A stretch of DNA of 64,000 bases from the NCBI GenBank assembly GCA_949358305.1, contig OX442321.1, positions 1,302,001 through 1,366,000 of the forward strand, in the 5' to 3' direction. The notes under the pieces are model-generated. The model was given only the letters and a program-made list of their open reading frames with translations, made no database searches and was not told where the DNA came from. How positions within the stretch are numbered: the first letter of the stretch is position 1; each line of letters starts with the position of its first letter. Of the stretch, positions 1-12,100 are shown one piece after another. Source of the stretch: Strigamia acuminata (taxonomy: Eukaryota; Arthropoda; Chilopoda; Geophilomorpha; Linotaeniidae). The position numbers were made by a program, and so were the translations under genes.

Positions 1-195
1 TTTCTGCACCCAATTTACAGATGTTTTCACAGCCGAGCACGTGACACTTATATTATTATTTTTTTTCCTTAAAAAAATTTTCTTTTCTTTCTCGAAGACG
101 ATGCTCACGTCCCTGACCAAGAGGCCCACACCTTGCCCCGGGGGCGTCCGCGTGTTGTTGTGCACAAATATACCACGAGCAAACGCTCCGGCTAA
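1..195. other. CpG-rich edge segment, possible exon on either strand
   Basis: On minus, acceptor-like TTTAG at 192-196 opens at 191 into AGAFARGIFVHNNTRTPPGQ and stays open to the window edge; its phase (1) would continue exon 6 of the PDZ gene. On plus, an acceptor-like CTCGAAG ends at 97 and the frame EDDAHVPDQEAHTLPRGRPR runs to a TAA at 193-195, like a terminal exon. Both cannot be primary; the minus reading fits the known gene better. Confidence 0.3.
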
Positions 196-3100
196 ACTAG
201 TAAACTAGGCCAAAACGTCATCGACTAATGACGCACTTCCGTTCGCGCGGCAAAAATGCACGCGTGTCACGTGCTCGCCGCTTTTGAGGTTAGTGTTATG
301 TCATTTGCGCATCGAGTTACGTAACCATAAACACACATCAAATGGTTTTAGTTTCGCACACCTCGTTGTTCCACATATCATGCTCCGACAACTCGGCAAA
401 ACTTTTCTTGCGGTGTTAGTCGAGCAAACACAATTCGTCAGTCCTTTTTAGTGTTTAGTTTAGCGGTTACCATGGCAATGCAGCATCAAACAATTTGTAA
501 AAATAACTAAAATCATCAAAATTGACTTTTTTTAAAAAAATTGTAATTTTTAATTTGTGTAGAAAAAATTTTTTTTTTTTAAATTTTTTAGAAATTTTTT
601 TTTTAAAATTATTCTGATTAAATTTAATTCTCTGTTTGGATTGTCGATTTTAAAATTGTTTTTGGACATTAACAAATTTAGTTATTTTTAATGTAAAATA
701 TTATGTTACCAATTTTCCCCCTCAAAGACCAATTGAGTAAAATCAAGAAAAGCGAGATAACGAACCAACGTTTTTCTTATCCTAAATCTAAACACAAACC
801 ACAAACACATCATCCACTTCCCCACAGAGGGGGTAGACAGCCAATCGCACAAATCGCACACGAGATTTTCAAATCCTCTTAAATCTTCAAGATTTAAACA
901 TTTCGTGCTAAATTTCTTGAAAGATTTTGTCGCAATATGCTACACAATTTATAAGAATTTATGGATTTACAAAATTTCAAAGATTCACTAAAGATTTCAG
1001 AGATTTACTAAAGATTTCAGAGATTCACTAAAGATTTCAGAGATTCACTAAAGATTTCAGAGATTCACTAAAGATTTCAGAGATTTAGTAAAAATTTCAG
1101 AGATTTACTAAAGATTTACTAAAAATTTACTAAAGATTTCATAGATTTGCTAAAGATTTCAGTAATCTGCTATAAAATTTTAAAAAATTCCACAATTTCA
1201 AACATTTTCTTACAATTTGCGACAAAATTTACAAGATTTAATGGATTTCCACGATTTAAAAATCTCAGCATTCCAAGCAAACATCCCTAAACATTAAACT
1301 CCATTCTGCAACACTTTCCGAGCCAATTTCTAAGCCTTCAACACATTCCTACGATTTCCTACAACATTTCCCCACCCCAAACAACCCCATACCTTCATCC
1401 TTCATGGGCGTGGCAGCTGCAGACGTAACAGAATTCTTCTTATCCCCCTTGCGATGACTATTACTACCACTATTTACACCAGATTGCTCCATAGATGATT
1501 GACTTACAATAGCTGCAAATAAACCAAAACAAAAAAAAACAAAAATTACCAAAAAACCAAAAAAAAAAAAAAAATCCACAAAAACACAAAAACAATAAAA
1601 GGGTTAACCAATCAAAAAACAAACAAATAAATAAAAAACACAAACTAATCAATTTGTGCTCTACAATCAATCAGAGTGCAACTTCTACACAATTGTGCAT
1701 CATGACATTTGTGTATTTGTTTTCTACACGATTTTGTTCTTTACCTCGACACAGTTTTTCATCGCAGTTGTCATCGTCGGGTCAAGACCTGCAAATCCCC
1801 TTCAAGGCTCCGATCAACAACAACCACCACCCTTTTTACGCCTAAACACCACACATCCCCTGTCGGGCGACCGTCCCGTCATGCCCCTACACTGGGGGTT
1901 CCTCCAAACGGGGTTCCCGCAACACATTCGACTCAAAGACGCCATTCGGTCGAGGATTCTCTCATTTTCATAACCGGGGGTACGGCGGCGGGGTGAGGGT
2001 CAGTCGAGGGATTCCCTCAAAACTAGACGTCCAAAGCCATCTAGGAACGAATCGCGCAACTAAAACCTCGTCAAAATCGATCGCATTATTTTTAGAGCGT
2101 CGCAATCAATGGTAGTTGATGCGCATGCGCAATTTTTTTTTTTTGTGTGTAGGGGGTTCTCGATTCTGCTTGAATCTTTTAGGTTGGTGTAATGAAGAGT
2201 TGTAAGAGGAGGCAAATGGAGTGGTTGTGTGTGTGCAGTGCAAACAAATGAAGACTGTGGAAATTAATTAAAGGGGCAGTGAAAAGAACCCCGGAAAAAT
2301 AAAAAAAAATATTTTTTTAAAAAAAAAAATTTTATCACGTTTCCCGGGGTGTAATTTGTGCGTTATTGCAAAAAAAACTCGCGGAACTGCAACTTATCAT
2401 CAATTTTTTGTGCGTAAATTGTGACGCATCTTATGCCTCGATTTAACGCCGGTCGTATCTAAACGTTGGCTCCTGATTAAGCGCCGGGCAAACTGAGAAC
2501 GAAAAAGCAATAAACGCCGGCCTTAAATGAACGCCGGGTTTGTTTAAACGCCGGGTTTAAACGTTTTTTAAACGAATATACGGTAATTAAACGTAAACGA
2601 TTGGGTGGCGGCGGTAGAAAACCTTTTTTTTCCGTTAGACGCCCGGCGCGAATAATCGCCGGGCTTTGAATAATTGCCGGTCTTTGAATAATCGCCGGGC
2701 TTTGAATATTCGCCGGGCTTTGAATAATCGCCGGGGGTCGACTTGAAAAAATAAATAAACGCCCCGGCGTTAAATCGAGGCAGTACGGTAATCTAATAAT
2801 TAATATTCTTTGATTGATATAAGTTTAATGTGTTATTTTTAAGATTAATATCACAAAGTGCGTTTAATCATCGGGCACGAAGCTGCGGCTAGAGTCGATT
2901 AAACGGATGAGTGAGTTGCTTTGTATTCGAGTGATTATCGGCACCGTGATGACGGCTTAAACCTCGCTAATCTTTCATCTTCTAATGGCTCTCGTGTAAA
3001 TGCAAAATTATAATCTGCTTCAAATTTATGCAGGATTAAACGCAGAGTTAAAACGCATCACTTTCATCACAAAATAGAAAAATTCCTCGTCCGCCGCGTT

Positions 3101-6100
3101 TAAATATTCATCTACTCCAACGAGGGCTCCACCATATTCTAATATCAATATTAACACACATTGCAGCCCGAAATTTCATAACTGTTTAGTGGCACGCTGC
3201 CCCTTATGGCACATAAACAACGCGGTTGTAATGCGCGGCGAAAAAACGAGAGGAAATTTGCAAATTAATCGAATTACGTCCAACCTGGGCAAACTCACAT
3301 TGATTTACAGTCGCCGCGTGCGATTATCGACTACTTTATGCGCATAAAGTGGTAAAATTGTTGGTCCTTGAAACCACTTCGGACGTTTATTTAACGCTTT
3401 TTCGATGCACAATGACGCTACCTGAACTTTTTCACATCATTGGTTGTTATATTTTCTTTCCCCAAATGATTTGGTGTTTATTTCCTACTTAACTGGTTGT
3501 TACCAGTTAATTTCCGTATATTAACTTTATGTTGTAAGGGAAATGCATGGTGCCTGCATTAACTGTGTCTTAACACACTGGGCATCATGCATCGCCTATC
3601 TGTTTATACCTGTGAGTCGCTCGCTTCTGTCACCAGAGCGCACTCCCTTTTATTCCAAGATGGCGACGCACACTGCTAAGTGTGCTCCTGTGCTTTTCAA
3701 TCCTGTTTTCGTAAGTTTTAGGTTAATAAATCGTTTATTTTGTTTATAAATAATTCGTTTCTTGTGTCTGCACGTAGATAAGTGCAGACACCACGCAAAT
3801 TCGACCAGAACCGGCTCGAATTCGCGTACACGACGTGCCGCACGTCTCGTGCGTGCTATATCGTACGTGTTGGCTTATTTTTAAGCGTTTCCACTGCCTA
3901 GTCTGTGCTGTTTTTGCAGCATACCACCACAATTGGTAGCAGAGGCCTGGAAAGACACCAGGGCCTCGTTTTTTCCTTAATTTTCCACAATTTTCGCGAT
4001 TTTTTCGCGAATTTTGCGGAAATTTTCTATATTTTCAGATTTTTCGCCGATTTACACCGATTTTCGACATGCGACGACGTCTACACGACGTTATCACCGA
4101 GAAACGGGTGTAACCCGCTGTTTAGCACCCCGGAGTGCGACAGTATCGACGATTTTCGTTCATTTTTCGCGATTTTTCGTTTAAAATCGCACATATCCGT
4201 GTTTTTCACACGAGGATCGCGTGTTGCGACGTGCACCGCGACTGATTCGTCAATTTCGCCTTATTTTGCCTTTCAGAGTCGAATTACCTTTGTTAATTTT
4301 AAGTGGGAATTTTGGTGTGGGACAATTAGAATCCTCGGCGCCCTTCGTCCGAATCCGGGCAAGCGCCGTTGTATTTTTCGGTTGTGCTTGTCGTGGTACA
4401 AGTGAGGTTTCCCGCGGCTCCAGGTAGTCGAACGGACCCTCTCAGACTGGCAACCGAAAGCTATTTAATTCCTTCAGAAGGAATTGCCCATTCTTGGTTT
4501 CCGCTTTGACAGTGCTTCGTGATTTGTGCTTCGTTTGTGCGTGAATTGTGCGTCGATTGTGCTTCAATTTCTACGCATTTCTACGCATTTTTCCTGCGTA
4601 CAATCATGAAAAAGGCCACCGATCAGTCGTCAGGCCACGTGCCGATTCTCGTGACCGGCAATTACGAACACTGGCACCGTGCAATTAAAATGCTATTGAT
4701 GTCCGACGGCGTATGGCACCACGTCACCGAAACGGAGGAACTAGTGAAAGCCAACGTCGATGAAGACGTTTGGCGAAAATGGCAACGTCGGAAAGCCCGA
4801 GCGCTGGGGACCATTTATTGCCACGTCTCGCAGGCCAAACAGTCGGCCCTCGACGGTTGCACCACTCCGAAACAGGCGTGGGACATTTTAGCGAAAATTT
4901 ACGCCCCCAGCTCTCTCGCCCGCCAAGCGGCGATGCGCCGTGAGTTCCTGCAGCTCAAGTTGGAGCCCGGCGAAGAAATGGCCGATTTCCTCAGCCGCGT
5001 TGACCTTATGGTCCGCCAACTTAAAGACGTCGGTGAAGACATCCTCCCTCGACATCACGCGTACCAGTATTTAGACTTTCTTCCGGACGAATACGACCAG
5101 GCGACTTTTGCCATTTATCATTGGCCGCTGGCAGAGTTTACCCCGGCTAAAGTCTCCGAACAGTTGTTGTCGGAATATCTACGATTAAAGTCGCATTCGA
5201 ACCGAAACTCCGGTAATTCCTCCGCTTATGCTACTGGGCGACAAGGACGTAACCAGTCGCGACCCCCGCGCCCGCTTGCGCAGGTGCGTTGCTTCAATTG
5301 CAACGAGCTTGGACACTACGCCAATAAGTGCCAGCATCCTCGCAAGCAAACAACTGGGCAACAGCCGGTAGCTACGTTTCAGACACGATCTCGCAGCAAG
5401 AGTCGACGCCGCAATAAAGGCTCGAATCCGAATGTGAACCCGAATCAACAGCAGCAGGGACAGTTTCGCGAGTCTTCACGCCCGCGCCGAGATGCAGCAT
5501 ATCTCCTGTCCGCACCACCTGCGATCCAGGTTCCTACCGTTCATTTCGTCCAATCTCACGAATGGATTGTTGACTGCGGCGCCACCGACCACGTTTCACA
5601 CGTTAAATCGTGGTTCTTGGACTTTGTTGAGGTCGTCCCTTTTAATATCGAATTGGGACAAGGAAGCTCCAAAGTTACCGGAAAAGGGAATGTTCCAGTC
5701 AAGTCACTCATCGATGGCTGTGAATGCACCGTACTTCTCCGCGATGTTTTGTACGCACCTGATTTCGGCGCTAATTTAATTTCGGTTTCGCGAGTCGATA
5801 AATGTGGGCATCACATACACATTTACAATTCGGAGTTGCATACATATGGGACGGATATCAAACAAAGTGTTCTTCGGGCGAAGCAAAAGTCAGGACTTTA
5901 CTTCGTAGATGGACTAATTTCGCCATTTGCGTCGCCGACTGTTGTTTCGAGTACACCGCCCATCCCAATGTCACCTCCGACTACTGCGCCGATGACTCTC
6001 ATCACGAAGGAGGAAGATTTTCCCGCGATGCCCTCAAAGAAGTCGAAGAAAATATCAAACGTTGAAATGACCGACTTCCGCTTACCTATCTCTCCCAACA

Positions 6101-9100
6101 CCCTACTCGTGCCTTCTCCTTCCCCGATCATCCCCAATCCTGTTGCCGGATCTAAACCACAACAGATCCGGATGTATTCCAACGTCCTATCATCTCCTCC
6201 GTCTCCCGTTGCCACGACTACGGCAGTCCCACCTCCTAAAAAGGTTATAACGCCGACTGCGAACGTTGCGGATGCCACGGGATTATGGCATGCCAGGTTG
6301 GGCCATCTCCACACCAAAGCCATGCGGACTTTGGCGAACAATTCCCAAGTTTATGGACTCGATCCGGCTGCGGTTCGACAAGAACTTTCCTGCAACTCAT
6401 GTCGCATTGCCAAGTCCACGCGCGCCTCGCATAAACCGATTCCCACACCTTCGACAACCAAACCGTTGGAGTTGCTGCACATGGACGTCTGGGGCCCGTC
6501 AAGACTGACTTCGATTGGCGGTGCTGATTATGCCTTCTCCATTGTTGACGACGCGACCCGATATTCGTGGATTTTTCCGATTGCACGCAAATCCGACGTC
6601 TTCACAACTTTCAAAGACTTTGTCTCTCGCGTTGAACGTATTACGGATTCCCGCGTCAAATCAATTCGCACGGATCGCGGCGGGGAATTTATTTCTAAGA
6701 CTTTTGACCGTTACCTCGCTGACAAGGGCATTGTCGCACAACGGACCAATCCCGGAAGCCCGCAAATGAACGGGGTCGCCGAACGCCTAAACCGGACGAT
6801 GGGCGACTATCTTCGCTCCGTTACCTCCGAAACCGGTTTTCCGCACACACTTTGGGCTGAACTCGCTGTGACATTTTCGTACGTTAAAAATCGCAGCCCG
6901 CATTCGAAACTTAACGACGAAGTTCCATATGTTTTATGGCGCCAGCGTGCCCTCTCCGTCAAACATTTCCGAAAAATTGGTTCTAAATGCTGGGTGCATT
7001 TCACCGCACCCGGGCGCAACAAAATGGATCCACGGGCGTGGGAAGGATTCCTCGTAGGTTACGCCTCCAACACTCGCGGTTATCGGGTTTGGAATCCGGC
7101 TACGAACACCGTCACGGAATCCGTTCACGTTCAAATCGATGAACGTCAGAATTTCAAACGCTCGCCGTTTTACGTTCCGGATCCCTACGAAAATGCTCCA
7201 TTCATGGAGGAGCCTTCTCGCGTCACTACACCGTCTCGTGTCACTTTTGACGATGGCGCTTTCCCATCTGTCCCCTGGTCACGTCGACGTCGTGATTCCG
7301 ACGATGAATCGTCTAATGACGATGATGAATTCCGCCATCGGGCTCCGTCAAGCGCTTCATCAGTCGCTTCATATCGCTCCGTCCTCGAGGAGGTCGAAGA
7401 GGACATTGCTGATGAATTGCCTCCTCCTATTCTGTTTGCGGACGATGTACCGGAGGACATCGATTTGGACGTCACGCCTGACCCACCACTTCCGCTTTAC
7501 CGTCCTCGGAGGAGATTACGTCCCGATGCTTTGGCTCGTCAACCTCACACCCCTGAGGCCAGCGATAGTGAACTCGACGTTGATCACGATATCGAACAAT
7601 TTTTCGAACGCTATCCCGAACGTGATTTCGAGCACGACCCCGAAGATGATCCACTTGATAATCTCCTCGATGATCTCCTCGATAAGGCAGCCGCCTTACC
7701 AGCGGCCGCTGCAACGCCTGCACCGCCCCTCGCTCCGTTACGCGCTCTTCACTGCCCCTATCGTTTTATTGGTGGAGATACGCCCTTCAGCGGATGGAGG
7801 AGGGAAGAGCATCTCCGGAAAGAACAAGCGCCTGGTAAAATCAAGGTCGACGTTTATTACTATCCGGAGCACGGTGTCCGCTTAAGGTCGAGAGGGGACA
7901 TCGAAAGATATTGCGTTGCTCACCAACTTCCGTATGAAGAGGACATTTTCTTTTTCGGCAACCTCGAACATCAATTGCAGGACGAGCAACCTGTTCATCG
8001 CGTTCTTATGTGTTTTCGAGAGCCGTCCACGTACGCCGAAGCAGTCAAGCTACCCGAGGCACCGAAATGGACGGAGGCAATCGATGAGGAGCTCACGACT
8101 TTCAAGGAACGCGAAGTTTATAAGGAAGTTCCACGACCCCCGGACAAGACAATCCTCGGGTGTAAATGGATTTTTCGGTTGAAATCGGATGCCACCGGGA
8201 AAATTCACCGCTACCGTGCTCGACTTGTCGCACAAGGTTTCCGCCAAACAATGGGCGTTGATTTCGATGAAGTTTTTAGTCCGGTGGTTAACTTCGTGCT
8301 CATCCGATTCTTTTTCTGCCTCCTAGTCGTTTTACTAGGATGGAGGGATCTCCACCTCGACGTCAAGTGTGCCTACCTTTACGGCGACCTCGACCACGAA
8401 ATTTACATGCGGATTCCCGCCGGCGCCACATGCACCTCACCCGATAACGTCTGGTTGTTAACCAAGTCACTTTACGGTCTTCACCAGTCGGGGCGCATGT
8501 GGTACCAGAAGCTCAACGAGACGTTAACCGACCTCGGATTCCAGAAATTTCCCGCTTGTAATTGCGTTTACGCATTTGGACATTCGGCTGTTGTGTTAGT
8601 CTACGTGGACGATATCGTCGTATTTTACGCGTCGGAGAGTATCCGAGACCGTATTTTGGCCCTGATTTCCAGCAAATTCGACATCGTCAACCTCGGCCCA
8701 ATAACCAAATTACTCGGGGTAGAATTCGTGCGTCGCGATGGGAAAGTTTTCATGTCCCAACGCTCCTACATCGACAAACTTCTTAAAAAGTTCAACGTTT
8801 CGTCAGATGCACTCATTAAAGTGCCTGTCACACCGGGGACCACGCTCGTCAAAGGCTCGTTGGATAATCTCCCGGACTTTCCGTACCGATCGCTCATCGG
8901 ATCGTTATTATTCCTCGCTTCTCGCACTCGTCCCGACATATTATATTCGGTCATCGCTTTATCGCAGTATAATAACTGCTACGACCACCGCCACATCAAG
9001 TGTTTGCTCCAAGTTCTCAAATACGTGGCGAACACGAGCGATTTCTCGATCGAACTCTCGGGGTGTAATTCCAGTCAGCTGTGGGGATACACAGATGCGT

Positions 9101-12100
9101 CGTGGGCGAGCGACATTGCGACATCGAGAAGTTTCGGAGGATACATCTTTTATATCGGTTGTGTGCCAATCGGCTGGAGCTGCAAAAAGCAGACCAGCGT
9201 CGCCTGTTCCACCATGGAAGCCGAGTTTGTGGCACTAGTCGAAATCGTTAAAGAGTTATACTGGTTGGACAGTATCTATCGAGTCTTTCCACCGTTAAAC
9301 CGATTATCGAAACCGATTATTTTCTCCGATGCCCTCGCCTCGATCCAATTCACGAACAACGACATCGAGAACTCGAAAACCAAACATATTCGAGTGAAGT
9401 TCCATTGGCTTCGAGAATGGCATATTGCCGGATGCTTCGAACTCCGCAAAATTCCGGGTGAAATAAATGTTTCAGATATTTTCACGAAATGGCTTAGTTC
9501 CGAACGCCTCCGAAATTTGTTGTCCCGGATCTTCATCTCGAAATAATTTCATCGAACTGTTAATATCGACATTGCACATCGAAGGAGGGAATTGTTGGTC
9601 CTTGAAACCACTTCGGACGTTTATTTAACGCTTTTTCGATGCACAATGACGCTACCTGAACTTTTTCACATCATTGGTTGTTATATTTTCTTTCCCCAAA
9701 TGATTTGGTGTTTATTTCCTACTTAACTGGTTGTTACCAGTTAATTTCCGTATATTAACTTTATGTTGTAAGGGAAATGCATGGTGCCTGCATTAACTGT
9801 GTCTTAACACACTGGGCATCATGCATCGCCTATCTGTTTATACCTGTGAGTCGCTCGCTTCTGTCACCAGAGCGCACTCCCTTTTATTCCAAGATGGCGA
9901 CGCACACTGCTAAGTGTGCTCCTGTGCTTTTCAATCCTGTTTTCGTAAGTTTTAGGTTAATAAATCGTTTATTTTGTTTATAAATAATTCGTTTCTTGTG
10001 TCTGCACGTAGATAAGTGCAGACACCACGCAAATTCGACCAGAACCGGCTCGAATTCGCGTACACGACGTGCCGCACGTCTCGTGCGTGCTATATCGTAC
10101 GTGTTGGCTTATTTTTAAGCGTTTCCACTGCCTAGTCTGTGCTGTTTTTGCAGCATACCACCACAAAAATGACCGCTTGTAAACCCTCCGGAACCGCGGA
10201 AAGTGTTGCGGGTGTGTTTTAAGAATGCATTAAGTGATTGTGAACCGGCTATTTACGATGTTGCGTCATTCTGTAATGGTTTTTTAAAGTCTTGTTGTGC
10301 AAGTTGATCCAATAGCGGTAATCCTTGCATGTGCAATAACGGGTTTACGTTGGGATGGTGCGCGGGGCGGTTAAGCTAATTTTGCCTCGGTTTGTGGGGT
10401 GGGGGGATGTGGGGGGAGGAATATGTGCAGGATTTGCGATTTGATTAGACCGGTTGTATTCAGAAAGACGGCAATAAGACAATCGAGTCTCAAAGAAAAA
10501 AATCCATCAAAATAAAAAAAAAAATAAAAAAAAAAAATATTGGTTTTGTAAGAAAATCGATTTCATCGAGTGCCGCTTGTTCCCAACACCCCCAATCCAA
10601 AAAAAAAAAAAAAAAAATTCAATTTTCTAAGACAAAAATATCATTAAAACCTCAATATACCTGAACATTCAGATACAACAAAAAACAAAAAAAAAATTTT
10701 CTTCTAAAATTGCATTAAAAAAAAGAAAAAAGAAAAAAGAAAAATTGCAATTTCATTTTATTCCAAAAAAAAAAAAAAAAAAATTTAAATTTTCTCATCA
10801 AAACCAAAAAAAAACGAAAAAAAACTGCGAAAAACTTTGAAACTTATGAATTGGGGGACACAGGACGGTGGCAGAGACCAACTCACCGTCGGGGACTGTA
10901 GCGAGGTGTTGGCGCGTGGTGCTACGACTCCTTAACTCTTTAAGTACCTGCTGATGGGGTGTGCGGGAATGCGGCGTGCTCCGCGTCCATTCTTCCCCGT
11001 CCGACAGAGCTCCGCGTCCCATCAGCTCCTCCACGAGTAATGCCCGAGTGCGCGGATTGGCCGCCGAAGTCACCGGAAACCGCCTCCCGTTGCTCCCGCT
11101 CTGCATCAACGTCGACGGGCCCGACAAATCGCCCGTCATCGACACGGCCGGGGTGGGGGTACAGGAAGAAACAGCAGGAGAGGAAGCTTCAAACTCCATT
11201 AACGAATGCGTCCCCTCGAAGTCCATGTCGTCGAACGCGTCCTTGCAGCCCGCCTTGCGGTTCTCCCACTCCTCCAGCATGTGCGTGCGTGCGGTACGGG
11301 GCAGCGTGTACCTCCGCAAGTGGTACGGGTCGTCCAAATTCAACAACCCCACGTGCTTCGCGCGCGCGCCCGGACTCGTCGACGCGTCCGACTGCACCGC
11401 TTTGTCCGCGCACGCCACCGGCGTCGTCATCGTCGCCGTCCGCCTCTTCTTCGTCGACGACCGCTCCATCACCTGCGTGCTCTTGTCCGCCAACTTCACC
11501 GCACTCTCGTCCGCCTCGTCCGTCTGAACCGCCTTGTCCGCCACCTCCACTTTCTGGCACTTCGGACACGTCCCGTCGCCGCCCGACAGCTCCGCGTCCG
11601 ACTGCACGTTCTTCTCCTCCGTGCCGAACTCCTTCCACTCGTCCTGCGGACTCCACTGCGTGCTCTCGTCCTCCGAGTTGCGCAGCGACAAACTGCTGCC
11701 CAAACACTCGAGCCGCAGCTCCGTCTCGCCGCCGACGACCCGCAAAACCCCGTCCTCGTCCTCCAGCAAGCTCTGCTGGCTCCTCAGCCGTCTATTCAGC
11801 GCCTTCTTCTTCGTCCGGCGCTCCCCGTCCGCCTCCTCTTCGCCGTTCGAGCTGTGCACGATGCCCAGATACGCGTACTTGAACGCGCTGCTCAGCTCCT
11901 TCCAGCCGGGGTCGCCCACCGGGTGCGGCTCGGGCGGCGGACTCAGCTCCGGCAGCGGCGGCGCCGACGGAGCCGGTCTCTCGTTCTCCGAACTCTCCAT
12001 CCACGACGCGAACTGCGTGTCCACGCACGTCGACTCGCTCCTCTCGAGCAGACAGTTCGCCTCTCTGTTGCTGCCCGCGCCGGACACGTCGACGAACTCG

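Larger units (their letters stand above)
3359..10165 (+). mobile_element. Intact Ty1/copia LTR retrotransposon, 6,807 bp
   Basis: Two 573-bp LTRs (3359-3931, 9593-10165) that begin TGTTGG and end CCACCACA flank one uninterrupted gag-pol frame. Target duplication AAAAT is present at 3354-3358 and 10166-10170. The primer-binding site follows the 5' LTR and matches the 3' end of initiator tRNA-Met; a polypurine tract precedes the 3' LTR. The LTRs look identical by eye, so insertion is recent. It sits antisense to the host PDZ gene in intron 5, and is more GC-rich than the intron around it. Confidence 0.95.

Noticed and set aside
1349-1670. Minus frames rich in Phe/Leu upstream of exon 6
   Set aside because: Poly-A/T intron sequence read in frame; only 1393-1512 is exon.
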